A stretch of DNA of 64,000 bases from Rhizobiaceae bacterium (GTDB taxonomy: Bacteria; Pseudomonadota; Alphaproteobacteria; Rhizobiales; Rhizobiaceae): positions 558,001-622,000 of the forward strand of contig JAILWO010000003.1 in the NCBI GenBank assembly GCA_025698895.1. The letters run 5' to 3'. Position numbers and translations under genes: made by a program. How positions within the stretch are numbered: the first letter of the stretch is position 1; every line of letters begins with the position of its first letter. Of the stretch, positions 8,152-18,819 are shown one piece after another. The notes under the pieces are model-generated. The model saw only the letters and a list, made by a program, of their open reading frames with translations. It was not told the origin of the DNA and did not search any database.

Positions 8152-8550
8152 ATGATCGACCACACGGGCATTCCGGTGACGGACTGGGAAAAGTCCAAGA
8201 CGTTCTATGATGCGGCCCTGGCGCCGCTGGGGGCGAAGCTGCTCATGATGGTACCGGAGGAGTATACGGGCGGCGCCAAGGTCGGCGGCTATGGCCGGCA
8301 CAAGCCGGATTTCTGGCTCACCGAGGAAACCGGAACCGGCCCCGGTCGTCACTATGCTTTCGTGGCCGCCAACCGCGCCGAGGTCGACGCTTTCTATACG
8401 GCCGCGATGGCGGCTGGCGGGCGCGACAACGGAGCGCCTGGCCCGCGCCCGCATTATCACGAGCACTATTACGGCGCCTTCGTCTTCGATCCCGACGGCA
8501 ACAATATCGAGGCGGTCTGCCATCATCCGCCCGGCGGGGAGGGCTCATGA
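8152..8550 (+). CDS. VOC family protein (glyoxalase/bleomycin-resistance fold)
   Basis: 132 aa, one vicinal-oxygen-chelate domain. The start MIDHTGIPVTDWEKSKTFYD and the end FVFDPDGNNIEAVCH are the classic first and last strands of the fold. His4 and the Glu in NIEAV are likely metal ligands. Such proteins include glyoxalases, dioxygenases and antibiotic-binding proteins; the substrate cannot be assigned. The stop overlaps the start of the GFA gene by 4 bases (ATGA), so the two are translationally coupled. Confidence 0.9.
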   Translation: MIDHTGIPVTDWEKSKTFYDAALAPLGAKLLMMVPEEYTGGAKVGGYGRHKPDFWLTEETGTGPGRHYAFVAANRAEVDAFYTAAMAAGGRDNGAPGPRPHYHEHYYGAFVFDPDGNNIEAVCHHPPGGEGS

Positions 8551-9034
8551 GCCTCGACAATCGCCCTGTCTACACCGGAGGCTGCCAGTGCGGCGCGGTC
8601 AGGTTCCGCGTTGAGGGCGCAGTGGGGCGGCCTTCCATCTGCCATTGCCGCATGTGCCAGAAGGCATTCGGCAGCTTCTACGCGCCGCTGGTCTCAGTGG
8701 AAGGGGCAAAGCTCGAATGGACGCGCGGCGAGCCGAAGCGCTTTGCCTCTTCCAACCATGTGCTGCGCGGCTTCTGCGCTGATTGCGGCACGCCGCTCAC
8801 CTTCGAGGCCCCCGACGGGATCGCGCTGGCGATCGGCGCCTTCGATCATCCGGAAGAGTTCGCCCCGCGCATCCAGTGGGGCATGGAGGGAAAGCTTCCC
8901 TATGTGGACACGTTGCACACCCTGCCGGGCCACGACACCATGGAGGACGTGACGCAGGCGAGCTATCTCGCCCGTCTCGTGTCCTATCAGCATCCCGACC
9001 ACGACACCGATCAATGGCCGCCGGAGAATCCGCA

Positions 9035-9038
<4 letters not shown>
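8547..9038 (+). CDS. GFA family zinc-binding protein
   Basis: 163 aa. The family takes its name from glutathione-dependent formaldehyde-activating enzyme but is functionally broad. Zinc-binding cysteines are all present: CQC at 13-15, CHCRMC at 32-37, and FCADCG with Cys77 and Cys80. Length and motif order match the DUF636/GFA family. It overlaps the VOC gene upstream by 4 bases and the cimA gene downstream by 4 bases, forming a tight three-gene operon. A link to glutathione-adduct chemistry is plausible from the VOC partner but not shown. Confidence 0.92.
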
Positions 9039-10651
<1,613 letters not shown>

Positions 10652-10741
10652 CGGCCGCCGATTGCACCATTCAGCGCCGTTTGATTGATCCATCAAGGCT
10701 TTCGATTGGCCTTGGCGGCGCGAATGGTCCATTCAGGCGCC

Positions 10742-11683
10742 ATGTCCGCGCCCGAAACCCGACTTGCCGTCATCCCGCCCAAGACAGAGCCGGGCGGAGA
10801 TACGCTGCCGGGTTTTCTGTTTGCCCTGTCGGCCTATCTGTTCTGGGGTTTCCTGCCCTTCTACATGAAGGCGGTGGGGCATGTTCCGGCCGTGGAAGTG
10901 GTCGCCCACCGCATCGTCTGGTCGGTGCCGCTGGCGGGCCTGCTTCTTCTGCTGCTGCGGCGCACAGGCGACATCGGGGCGGCGCTGCGCTCGCCACGCA
11001 CGCTCGCCATGGGCGCGCTGACGGCCTCCATCATCACGATCAACTGGGGCGTCTATGTCTGGGCGATCGCGGCGGACCGGGCGCTGGAGACCGCGCTCGG
11101 CTATTACATCAATCCGCTCTTCTCGATCTTCCTTGGCGCCGTCGTGCTGGGCGAGCGGCTGTCGCGCGCGCAGATGGCCGCGATCGCGCTGGCGGTGTGC
11201 GCGGTGGTGGTGCTCACCTGGGAGGCCGGCGGTCTGCCCTGGGTTTCGCTGGCGCTGTGCATCTCATGGGGTTTTTACGCGCTGTTCAAGAAGACGCTGC
11301 CGATCGGGCCCGCGCAGGGCTTCTTTCTGGAAGTGCTTTTGCTGACGCCGTTCGCGGGGGCCTACATCGTATGGCTGCAACTTGGCGGGATGGGCCATTT
11401 CGGCGGCACGGGCATGGCCGACGTCTGGCTGCTGCTTCTCGCCGGTTTCATCACCGCCGTACCCCTCATTCTTTACGCGAACGGCGCCAAGCTGCTCAGG
11501 CTGTCGACCATCGGCATCATGCAGTACATAGCGCCGACCATGATCTTCCTGTTCGCGGTCTTCATCTTCCGCGAACCGTTCAGTGGAACGAAGCTCATTG
11601 CCTTCATGCTGATCTGGTCGGCGCTTGCCATCTACACCTGGTCGATGCTGGCGGAGCACAGGGCCGCCATTGCCAAGGGCTGA
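10742..11683 (+). CDS. rarD: RarD-type EamA transporter
   Basis: 313 aa inner-membrane protein with about ten transmembrane segments in two EamA repeats. The motifs SAYLFWGFLPFYMKA near the N-terminus, then the INWGVYVWAI and ALGYYINPLFS segments, are typical of RarD proteins of the drug/metabolite transporter superfamily. E. coli RarD was linked to chloramphenicol sensitivity, but its natural substrate is unsettled. The start is the ATG at 10742, just ahead of the hydrophobic region. The downstream GST gene starts 4 bases after the stop, so they are likely co-transcribed. Confidence 0.92.
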   Translation: MSAPETRLAVIPPKTEPGGDTLPGFLFALSAYLFWGFLPFYMKAVGHVPAVEVVAHRIVWSVPLAGLLLLLLRRTGDIGAALRSPRTLAMGALTASIITINWGVYVWAIAADRALETALGYYINPLFSIFLGAVVLGERLSRAQMAAIALAVCAVVVLTWEAGGLPWVSLALCISWGFYALFKKTLPIGPAQGFFLEVLLLTPFAGAYIVWLQLGGMGHFGGTGMADVWLLLLAGFITAVPLILYANGAKLLRLSTIGIMQYIAPTMIFLFAVFIFREPFSGTKLIAFMLIWSALAIYTWSMLAEHRAAIAKG

Positions 11684-11687
11684 CCGC

Positions 11688-12374
11688 ATGTACGAACTCG
11701 TCATCGCCAACAAGAACTACTCGTCCTGGTCGCTCAGGCCCTGGGTGCTGATGAGGGCGCTGGACATTCCCTTCACCGAACGACTGATCCCGTTTCCGGG
11801 GGGTAACAGCCGGTCGACCTATCTGCCTTTCTCTCCGAGCGGGCGGGTCCCGGCATTGCGCGAAGGCGAGGTGACCGTGTGGGATTCGCTCGCCATCGTG
11901 GAGTATCTGGCCGAGCGACATGTCGGCGTGTGGCCCGAAGACGGTATCGCGCGCGCCTGGGCGCGGTCGGCTTGCGCCGAGATGCATTCCTCGTTCACGA
12001 CCCTGCGCGTCATCTGCACCATGAACTGCGGCATTCGCGTGGATCTCGCCGAGCGGCCGCCACAGCTGACGGCCGATATCGACCGTCTCGGCGCCCTGTG
12101 GAACGAGGGGCTGGCGCGCTTCGGCGGGCCCTTTCTGGCGGGCGTGGAATTCACCGCGGTCGATGCCTTCTTCGCGCCGGTGGTCTTTCGCTGCCAGACC
12201 TACGGCCTGACGCTCGGTGGCGAGGCCGATCGGTACGTCTCGCGCATGTTGGCCCGTCCGGCGCTGGTGCAATGGTACGAGGCCGCGCTGGCGGAGACCT
12301 TCCGCGAGGAAGGGCACGAGGACGAGGCGCGCCGCGCCGGCCGCTGGACGGCCGATCTCAGGGCGACGGCCTAA
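11688..12374 (+). CDS. glutathione S-transferase family protein
   Basis: 228 aa. The N-terminal thioredoxin-like domain reads MYELVIANKNYSSWSLRPWV, with the family's catalytic Ser/Tyr region in NYSSWS. GRVPALREGEVTVWDSLAIVEYLAE contains the cis-Pro and the glutathione gamma-glutamyl-binding Ser (DSLAI). The helical C-terminal domain contains FLAGVEFTAVDAFFAPVVFR, the N-capping box region. Its physiological substrate is unknown. It follows rarD by 4 bases and is convergent with the GDPD gene. Confidence 0.92.
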   Translation: MYELVIANKNYSSWSLRPWVLMRALDIPFTERLIPFPGGNSRSTYLPFSPSGRVPALREGEVTVWDSLAIVEYLAERHVGVWPEDGIARAWARSACAEMHSSFTTLRVICTMNCGIRVDLAERPPQLTADIDRLGALWNEGLARFGGPFLAGVEFTAVDAFFAPVVFRCQTYGLTLGGEADRYVSRMLARPALVQWYEAALAETFREEGHEDEARRAGRWTADLRATA

Positions 12375-12378
12375 TCCC

Positions 12379-13614
12379 CTAATCGAGGCCGAAGCAGTTG
12401 GCGAAATAGGTCGTCGTAGCCGGCCAGTCGGAGAACACGCCGCGGACGCCGGCCTCGTTGGCGAGCGCGTCGAGCAGCTCGTAGACGTCGCCGTCGTTGT
12501 CGGTGATGTCGCCGATCGACTGGTAGAACCATCCACCGCCTCCGGTCAGGGGACCCGATCGCTCGAGCGACCATGCGATCAGGTCGAGGCCGGCCGCTTT
12601 CGCTGCCCGTGCATAGGCCGACGGCTCCGGCTTCCCGTCCTCGCCCGGCCTGACCAGCACCCAGAGCGGCGGCGCGAGCGTGGTGACGCCGGCTTCGGCG
12701 AGTTCCACCATGGAGGGGGCCCAGGTCGCCTCCCGCTCCGGATCGAGGCCGCCGCGACCGTAACGCCCGTCGAGATAGATGGCGTTGCGGCCGAAATCGG
12801 GATGGTTCGCTATCCAGTGCCGCACGTCGTCGAGATTGAAGGATTGCGGCATGACGTCCGCCGGCGCGACGCCGGCCGCCTCATATTCGGCGATCAGCTT
12901 GTCGGCATAGGCCTCCTGCGTGAAATCGCCATCGAACGGCATTGAGACTTCTGGCTCCTTGAGCTCGGGCGTCATCCTGGCGCCGAACGACTTGAACAGT
13001 TCGATCGATTCGGCGTGCGTCATCAGCGTGCCGCGCGAGGCGTAGAGATCGGTGCGCCAGGACGCGGTGCCACCGACGAATTCCTCGGGTGTGGTCGCAT
13101 CGGGATCGGAGGCGTCCATCTTGCCCTTCAACCGGCGGAATTCGGCCAGCGTGATGTCGGAGGTGCAGCAGGTGGCTTGCGCCTTCATCCCACCGGACGC
13201 CGCGCGGAACGGCACCGAGCATTTCGCGGCCAGATCGTCATGCAGCAATATGTCGGTGGTGGTCGCCAGGTCGCATTGGGAGTGCCGGCAGACCAGCTCG
13301 CGGTCCTTGGTGAAGGTCACGTCGCATTCCTGAACGCCCGCTCCCATGCGATGCGCGGCCTCGTAGCTTTCGCGTGTGTGCTCCGGAAACATGAGCGGCG
13401 CGCCCCGATGGGCTATCGAAAAGGCCGAGCGGCTGAACGGACCGGCCTTGCACTGCCGCAGACGTTCCTTGAGCGGCCCGTCGTCCATGTCCTCGACGAG
13501 GAAGAAGGGCCGGGGACCCAGTTGCACCGGGTCCGATCCGTCGGCCGCATCGGCGGGAAGCGGGAGGAGGAGCAGCAGCAGGGCGGCGAGCGTGCGTCTG
13601 AATGGTATGGCCAT
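12379..13614 (-). CDS. secreted glycerophosphodiester phosphodiesterase family protein
   Basis: 411 aa. An N-terminal signal peptide (hydrophobic Leu run at residues 9-19, cleavage near ADA) sends it to the periplasm. The GDPD catalytic pattern follows: AHRG (His69, Arg70), Glu78 in FPEHT, ECDV (Glu96, Asp98) and His111 in CRHSQCD. These enzymes split glycerophosphodiesters into glycerol-3-phosphate and an alcohol. It is longer than the basic 250-aa domain, with several Cys pairs (QCK, ECD, QCD, KCS, TCC) that could form disulfides. It is convergent with the GST gene and has no operon partner. Confidence 0.9.
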   Translation of the reverse strand: MAIPFRRTLAALLLLLLPLPADAADGSDPVQLGPRPFFLVEDMDDGPLKERLRQCKAGPFSRSAFSIAHRGAPLMFPEHTRESYEAAHRMGAGVQECDVTFTKDRELVCRHSQCDLATTTDILLHDDLAAKCSVPFRAASGGMKAQATCCTSDITLAEFRRLKGKMDASDPDATTPEEFVGGTASWRTDLYASRGTLMTHAESIELFKSFGARMTPELKEPEVSMPFDGDFTQEAYADKLIAEYEAAGVAPADVMPQSFNLDDVRHWIANHPDFGRNAIYLDGRYGRGGLDPEREATWAPSMVELAEAGVTTLAPPLWVLVRPGEDGKPEPSAYARAAKAAGLDLIAWSLERSGPLTGGGGWFYQSIGDITDNDGDVYELLDALANEAGVRGVFSDWPATTTYFANCFGLD

Positions 13615-13648
13615 CGTCCTTCCTAACCCGCCGCGCCCGCTGCGGGCG

Positions 13649-14254
13649 TCACATTTTCTCGATCACGGCGTCGTGGCCCTCGTGCAAAGCGCCAGGGGCC
13701 GCGGCCAGGATCGCCGGCACGATCTGGTCGACCTGCGCCACGACGATAGGGCGCACGCGATTGCCGGCATGAATGAAGCCTTCCGCGTTCATCCGTTCGA
13801 GCAGGGTCGACATGGGCGACCAGAACCCGCCGATATCGGCGAACACGATCGGCTTCTCATGATGCCCGAGCTGCGCCCAGGTCATGATCTCCACGATCTC
13901 CTCCAGCGTTCCCAGGCCGCCGGGCAACGCGATGAATGCGTCGGACCGGTCGAACATGGCCTGCTTGCGCTGGTGCATCGTGTCCACCACGATCGCTTCG
14001 TCGAGCGCGTCCAACGTGTCCTCGGCTGATTCCTTGCGCACCAGGAATGCCGGAATGATGCCCGTCACGGACCCGCCGGCCTCGCGCGTGCCGGCCGAGA
14101 CGGCTCCCATCACGCCGCGCGCGCCGCCGCCATAGACGAGCCTGATCCCGTGGCGCGCAATGGACCGGCCGAGTTCGCGTCCGGCTTCGACATAGGCCGG
14201 GCTACGGCCGGGGGATGAGCCACAATAGACGCAGACGGATCGAATCTTGGACAT
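13649..14254 (-). CDS. LOG family protein (TIGR00730, nucleotide 5'-monophosphate phosphoribohydrolase)
   Basis: 201 aa. LOG proteins cleave nucleoside monophosphates, including cytokinin riboside 5'-phosphates, at the N-glycosidic bond. The signature PGGLGTLEE spans residues 111-119, and the upstream HQRKQAMF supplies the conserved Arg/Lys. The N-terminal [10 protein letters not shown] and [12 protein letters not shown] form the nucleotide-binding Rossmann-like fold. Length is typical. In plant-associated rhizobia such genes can influence cytokinin levels, but a housekeeping purine role is equally possible. It is divergent from the LysM gene, sharing a 130-base promoter region. Confidence 0.93.
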   Translation of the reverse strand: MSKIRSVCVYCGSSPGRSPAYVEAGRELGRSIARHGIRLVYGGGARGVMGAVSAGTREAGGSVTGIIPAFLVRKESAEDTLDALDEAIVVDTMHQRKQAMFDRSDAFIALPGGLGTLEEIVEIMTWAQLGHHEKPIVFADIGGFWSPMSTLLERMNAEGFIHAGNRVRPIVVAQVDQIVPAILAAAPGALHEGHDAVIEKM

Positions 14255-14384
14255 GAGACCATTGGGCCGGCTGACGCGACTGCGTCAAGTTCACACCGGC
14301 AGACGGTCTCACATTCCTTGTGAGATGCGAACAAAAAGGCTACATCGAGCTTAGGCGGCTCATTCGGGGCGAGGAATCGGTCCC

Positions 14385-16418
14385 TTGGATATTGTAAGGG
14401 CGACACTTTTTACGACGACGGCTGTCGCGGCGATTGCGGTGGGCGCATATCTGTCGGGCATGTTCGACCGCTTCCTCGGTCCGGCGGGGGAGCCGGCGCC
14501 CATCGAGGCTTCGCACTCGCCGGGGGGCGAGGGGGAAGCCGCCGATGCGGCCCAGGCCACCGGCAAGGGTGACCGCCCCGTCGCCGCGGATCGTGACGAG
14601 GCGCGGGAAAACGCCGCGACCGGACAGGCAATGTCCGAGGACGAGGCGGCGAACGACGCATCGCCCGCCGGGCAGGAGGCGCGGCAAGACGCCGTTCCTC
14701 CGACATTCGATCTTGTCAGGGTCGAGCCGGACGGATCGACCGTATTCGCCGGCACCGCGCCCGCCGGTTCGACGATCGACATCATCGCCGGCTCCAAGGT
14801 GATCGGGAAGGCTGTCGCCGGCCCCACCGGCGATTTCGCCGCGGTGCTCGAAGAGCCGCTCGAACCCGGCGACTATCAGATCGTCCTGCGTGCCACCGGC
14901 ACGGACCACGTGGCCATGTCGGCCGAGACCGCGATCGTGTCGGTGCCCGATTCGCCCGATGGAGATGTGCTGGCGCTGGTCGAAGCGCCGGGCGAGGCGA
15001 GCCGGCTGATCACGACGCCCCGTGCCAGGACCGAAGGCGGGGCGCAGCAGGCAGGTACGGAGGCTGAACCGGCCGCCGAGGGCGCTGGTGATGCCGCTGA
15101 TGTGGCGGATGCCGCCGATCCGGTTGTCGAGGCTCCAATCGCGCGCGATGACGGCAGGGATGACGGCGCCTCGTCGCAGACGGCGGATGCCGACGCATCC
15201 GAAGACGGGGACGTTGACGACCAGGTCGCCCTGTCGGACCCGTCCGCAACCAGCCGTCAGGACGAGCAGGCCGAGCCCTCGGAGGGGCAAAGGGTCGAGG
15301 ATGCCTCTCCCCAGCGGGACGAAGCCGAGGAAACGGCGGCGGGCGGCGATGACGCCGCCGGGGAACGTCAGGCGGCGGTCCAGCCCGGTGATGCCGGGGA
15401 TCGAAACGAGTCGCGCGAAGCCGCCGGCGAGCCGGTCGCTGAAGAGGCCGCTCCCGCCAGACAGCCGGCTCCCGACAAGGCCGCCGCGAGCCAGGTGGCC
15501 ATCCAGGCGGTCGAGATCGAGGGCAGGCGCGTCTTCGTGGCGGGCGAGGCCGAAGCCGGGCGCATCGTGCGCATCTATGCGAACGAGATACTGCTCGGGC
15601 AAGCGCGTGCGTCTCAGGCGGGCCGTTTCCTGATCGAGGCCGAGCGGGATATGCCGGTCGGCGACTATATCGTGCGGGCCGACATGCTGGCCGACGACCA
15701 GGCCGCGGTGCTCGCCAGGGCGGCCGTGCCCTTCGCGCGCGAGGAAGGCGAATTTGTCGCCGCCGTCGCGCCCGCGACACGTGATGCGGCCGATGAAGCC
15801 GCGCCGGCCGTGGATGACGCCGAAGCTTCGCAACCTGTCCCATCTCGCCAGGAAGTCGCGGGACGGGTGGACGAAACCGTCGCCGGGCAGGTCAGTGCCG
15901 ACCATGCCGGCAGCGGTGAAGAGCCGTCGCCGGCGCCCGTGCTCACCCCGGCGCCGCAAGGGTCCGTCTCGATCCAGCCCGGGGAGGCAGCCGGCGCCTC
16001 GACAGACGGCGAAAGAACCGCCGCGCCTTCGTCCCGCGATGATGCGGCGCCGTCCCGCCCGGTCGTCTCGGAGGAGGCGCGGCCCCGGTCGGCACCCGCA
16101 GGACAGGAGGTTGCCGCGGCGACGATCCCGACCGAGGCGCCGCGGTCTGGCGAAACGCTTTCTCCCCGGCTGGAGCCGGTCAAAAGTGCGGTTATCATCC
16201 GCCGTGGCGACACGCTGTGGCGGATTTCCCGACGAGTCTATGGCCGCGGCGTCCGCTATTCGACCATCTATCTGGCCAATCAGGACCAGATCGCCGATCC
16301 CGATCTCATCTGGCCGGGTCAGGTCTTCAAGGTTCCAGTCGAGACCGACGAAGGCGAGAAGGCCGATCTGTCGACGATCGGCGACCAGGCGACCACCGCG
16401 ACCGAACGCCTCCAATAG
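14385..16418 (+). CDS. membrane-anchored LysM protein with Ig-like repeats
   Basis: 677 aa from a TTG at 14385 (GAGG 10 bases upstream; no in-frame ATG precedes the hydrophobic segment). Residues 7-24 form one membrane anchor or uncleaved signal. Two related beta-rich modules, about 106-170 and 369-440, share the pattern of 'G.A.AG..I.I.A....IG.A.A...G.F' and end in PxGDYxxRA-like strands. They are separated by about 200 residues of Ala/Asp/Glu/Gln-rich disordered sequence, and a second such linker follows. A single LysM domain at about 603-651 starts VIIRRGDTLWRISRRVYG and ends WPGQVFKVP; it should bind peptidoglycan. The architecture suggests an inner-membrane protein reaching the murein. 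Its role is unknown. Confidence 0.85.
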   Translation: MDIVRATLFTTTAVAAIAVGAYLSGMFDRFLGPAGEPAPIEASHSPGGEGEAADAAQATGKGDRPVAADRDEARENAATGQAMSEDEAANDASPAGQEARQDAVPPTFDLVRVEPDGSTVFAGTAPAGSTIDIIAGSKVIGKAVAGPTGDFAAVLEEPLEPGDYQIVLRATGTDHVAMSAETAIVSVPDSPDGDVLALVEAPGEASRLITTPRARTEGGAQQAGTEAEPAAEGAGDAADVADAADPVVEAPIARDDGRDDGASSQTADADASEDGDVDDQVALSDPSATSRQDEQAEPSEGQRVEDASPQRDEAEETAAGGDDAAGERQAAVQPGDAGDRNESREAAGEPVAEEAAPARQPAPDKAAASQVAIQAVEIEGRRVFVAGEAEAGRIVRIYANEILLGQARASQAGRFLIEAERDMPVGDYIVRADMLADDQAAVLARAAVPFAREEGEFVAAVAPATRDAADEAAPAVDDAEASQPVPSRQEVAGRVDETVAGQVSADHAGSGEEPSPAPVLTPAPQGSVSIQPGEAAGASTDGERTAAPSSRDDAAPSRPVVSEEARPRSAPAGQEVAAATIPTEAPRSGETLSPRLEPVKSAVIIRRGDTLWRISRRVYGRGVRYSTIYLANQDQIADPDLIWPGQVFKVPVETDEGEKADLSTIGDQATTATERLQ

Positions 16419-16491
16419 CCGCGAAACGTCCCGCCGGCTTTACGATGACCGCAATCCGGTCATCGACGCAGGATTTCTCTTGATCTGGCAT

Positions 16492-16524
16492 CGTTCATCG
16501 TTTATCGACGATGGACGATGAACG
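16492..16524. promoter_or_regulatory. nested inverted repeat at the arsR-type gene start (candidate operator)
   Basis: CGTTCATCG (16492-16500) and CGATGAACG (16516-16524) are perfect inverted copies. Inside them, CATCGT (16496-16501) pairs with ACGATG (16508-16513). The right arm overlaps the ATG of the ArsR gene at 16518. Dyads next to the start are the usual place for ArsR/SmtB autoregulation; that role is inferred here. Confidence 0.55.
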
Positions 16525-16832
16525 TACTTGCGGAACCGATCAAGGAAGGTCTCGATGCGGCGCCGCGCTTCGCGGCCCTGGCGCATCCCGCGCGGCTCAA
16601 AATCCTGCGCCATCTCGCCTGCCGTGATGCCTGCTGCTGCAAGGACGTGGTCGAGCGGCTCGACCTGGCGCAGTCGACCGTCTCGCAGCATCTGAAGATC
16701 CTGGTGGAGGCGGGGCTGGTCACCTACCGGCCCGAGCGTCCGCGGTCGCGCTACGCGCTCGACCGTGCGGCGCTGACCGAGCTGTCGCGCGATCTCGACG
16801 ATCTCGTCCGCTTCTGTTGCGCTCCGCGCTGA
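16518..16832 (+). CDS. ArsR/SmtB family transcriptional regulator with Cys cluster
   Basis: 104 aa winged-helix repressor. The recognition helix is in LAQSTVSQHLKILVEAGLV (residues 50-68). A cysteine cluster (Cys35, Cys39, Cys40, Cys41) sits at the position of the metal-binding ELCVCDL box of classical ArsR, and two more cysteines lie at the C-terminus (100-101). This fits a thiol-coordinating metal or thiol-redox sensor; the ligand is unknown. The gene lies 19 bases upstream of an Atm1-type exporter, on the same strand, and a dyad overlaps its start, which suggests it controls itself and the exporter. Confidence 0.92.
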   Translation: MNVLAEPIKEGLDAAPRFAALAHPARLKILRHLACRDACCCKDVVERLDLAQSTVSQHLKILVEAGLVTYRPERPRSRYALDRAALTELSRDLDDLVRFCCAPR

Positions 16833-16851
16833 CGAGAAAGAAAGTCCTATC

Positions 16852-18744
16852 GTGGCCAAGACCGTTTCCGGCGATTCCGGCTCGACATTCCAGACGCTTG
16901 TCAACCTGTGGCCCTATATGTGGCCCTCCGACCGGCCCGACCTGAAGAGCAGGGTGGCCTGGGCGACGGTGTTTCTCGTCGTCGCCAAGCTGGTTCTGAT
17001 GCTGGTTCCCTATTTCTTCAAATGGGCGACCGACGCGCTCGATGGCGAACTGGCGCCGGCCGCCTGGATTCCGGGCATCCTGATCGCGCCGGTCATGCTC
17101 GTTCTGGCCTATAACGCGGTGCGCGTCGTGCAGCTTGGCTTCAACCAGTTGCGCGACGCACTGTTCGCCAAGGTGGCGCAGTACGCCGTGCGGCAGCTTG
17201 GCTACAAGACCTTCGTGCACATGCACGACCTGTCTCTGCGTTTCCATCTGGAGCGGCGCACCGGGGGCCTGTCGCGGATCATCGAGCGCGGCGTGAAGGG
17301 CATCGAGGCGATCGTGCGCTTCACGATCCTCAATACGCTCCCGACCTTCCTCGAATTTGCCCTGACGGCGGTCATTTTCGCCGTCGCCTATGGCTGGATC
17401 TATGTAGCCATCATCGCGGTGACAGTGTGGCTCTACACATGGTTCACGGTCAAGGCGAGCGACTGGCGTATCGCCATTCGCCGCGAGATGAACGATTCCG
17501 ACACCGAGGCCAACACCAAGGCCATCGACTCGCTGCTGAACTTCGAGACCGTGAAGTATTTCGGCAACGAGACCATGGAGGCCGAGCGCTTCGACCGCTC
17601 GATGGCGCGCTACGAGGAGGCCGCGACCAAGACCTGGACCTCGCTCGGCTGGCTCAATTTCGGCCAGGGCCTGATCTTCGGGCTGGGCATGGCGGCGGCG
17701 ATGGGACTGTCCGCCTGGGAAGTCACGCGCGGCACGCAGACGCTCGGCGATTTCGTCTTCATCAACGCCATGCTCATGCAGCTTTCGATCCCGCTGAATT
17801 TCATCGGCTTCATCTATCGCGAGATCAGGCAGGGCCTGACCGACATCGAGAACATGTTCGAGCTTCTCGACGTCAAGCCGGAGGTCGAGGATCGCGCCCA
17901 CGCAAAGCCGCTGGTCGTGTCCGAAGGACGCGTGACCTTCGAGGATGTCCATTTCGCCTACGACCCGAACCGCGCCATCCTGAAAGGCATTTCCTTCGAG
18001 ATACCGGCCGGCAAGACCGTCGCGGTCGTCGGGCCTTCCGGAGCCGGAAAATCCACGATCTCGCGGCTGATGTTCCGTTTCTACGACATCCAGTCGGGCG
18101 CGATCAGGATCGACGGCCAGGACGTGCGCGATGTCACGCAGGAAAGCCTGCGCGCCGCCATCGGCATGGTCCCGCAGGATACCGTGCTGTTTAACGACAC
18201 GATCCGCTACAATATCCGCTACGGTCGCCCGTCCGCCAGCGACGAGGAGGTGCGCCGTGCCGCCGACCTGGCCCAGATCAGCGACTTCATCGACACCTTG
18301 CCCGACGGCATGAAGACGATGGTGGGCGAGCGCGGGCTCAAGCTGTCGGGTGGCGAGAAGCAGCGCGTGGCGATCGCGCGCACCATCCTCAAGGCGCCGC
18401 CCATCCTGATCCTCGACGAGGCGACCTCCGCGCTGGACAGCCATACCGAAAGCGAGATCCAGGCCGCGCTGGACCTCGTCTCCAGGGGGCGCACCACGCT
18501 GGTGATCGCGCATCGCCTGTCCACGGTCATCAGCGCCGACGAGATCATCGTGTTGCGGGACGGCCAGATCGCCGAGCGCGGCAATCACGGCGACCTGCTG
18601 GCGCAAGGCGGCCTCTATGCGGCCATGTGGGACCGCCAGCGCGAGGCGAGCGAGGCCGAGGAGCGGCTGCGGATCGCGCGCGAGACCGATGAGCTCGGCG
18701 TCGTGGTCCGCAGGCGCACGCCGGAGATCGCCGAGGGAACGTGA
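16852..18744 (+). CDS. Atm1-type (ABCB7-like) ABC exporter
   Basis: 630 aa half-transporter with the membrane domain first and the ATPase second, starting at a GTG (16852). Walker [10 protein letters not shown] is at 394-402, the signature LSGGEKQR at 498-505 and Walker B ILILDEA at 518-524. The N-terminal region (LWPYMWPSDRPDLKSRV) and the EANTKAIDSLLNFETVKYF segment are characteristic of the Atm1/HMT1 group. Relatives export glutathione-metal or glutathione-persulfide species; the Novosphingobium Atm1 is linked to metal detoxification. The preceding ArsR gene with a Cys cluster fits such a role. Substrate is inferred, not shown. Confidence 0.93.
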   Translation: MAKTVSGDSGSTFQTLVNLWPYMWPSDRPDLKSRVAWATVFLVVAKLVLMLVPYFFKWATDALDGELAPAAWIPGILIAPVMLVLAYNAVRVVQLGFNQLRDALFAKVAQYAVRQLGYKTFVHMHDLSLRFHLERRTGGLSRIIERGVKGIEAIVRFTILNTLPTFLEFALTAVIFAVAYGWIYVAIIAVTVWLYTWFTVKASDWRIAIRREMNDSDTEANTKAIDSLLNFETVKYFGNETMEAERFDRSMARYEEAATKTWTSLGWLNFGQGLIFGLGMAAAMGLSAWEVTRGTQTLGDFVFINAMLMQLSIPLNFIGFIYREIRQGLTDIENMFELLDVKPEVEDRAHAKPLVVSEGRVTFEDVHFAYDPNRAILKGISFEIPAGKTVAVVGPSGAGKSTISRLMFRFYDIQSGAIRIDGQDVRDVTQESLRAAIGMVPQDTVLFNDTIRYNIRYGRPSASDEEVRRAADLAQISDFIDTLPDGMKTMVGERGLKLSGGEKQRVAIARTILKAPPILILDEATSALDSHTESEIQAALDLVSRGRTTLVIAHRLSTVISADEIIVLRDGQIAERGNHGDLLAQGGLYAAMWDRQREASEAEERLRIARETDELGVVVRRRTPEIAEGT

Positions 18745-18819
18745 TCGTCGGCGCCGCGTTGCTCCGGACAATCCCATGGGCTAAGCAAGGCCCAAATTTC
18801 AGGAACCGGCCGAGCGTCC

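Noticed and set aside
7940-8155. A short plus-strand ORF between the palindrome and the VOC gene
   Set aside because: It begins inside the repeat, has no ribosome-binding site and no recognisable features.
14340-16415. A 691-codon open frame antisense to the LysM gene
   Set aside because: GC-rich genes often leave an open antisense frame. The plus strand has clear domains (anchor, repeats, LysM) while the antisense protein is Arg/Gly-rich with no recognisable fold or good ribosome-binding site.
16720-18777. A 685-codon open frame antisense to the Atm1 exporter
   Set aside because: The plus-strand protein has complete ABC motifs. The antisense product has a His/Asp/Arg-biased composition typical of a shadow frame.
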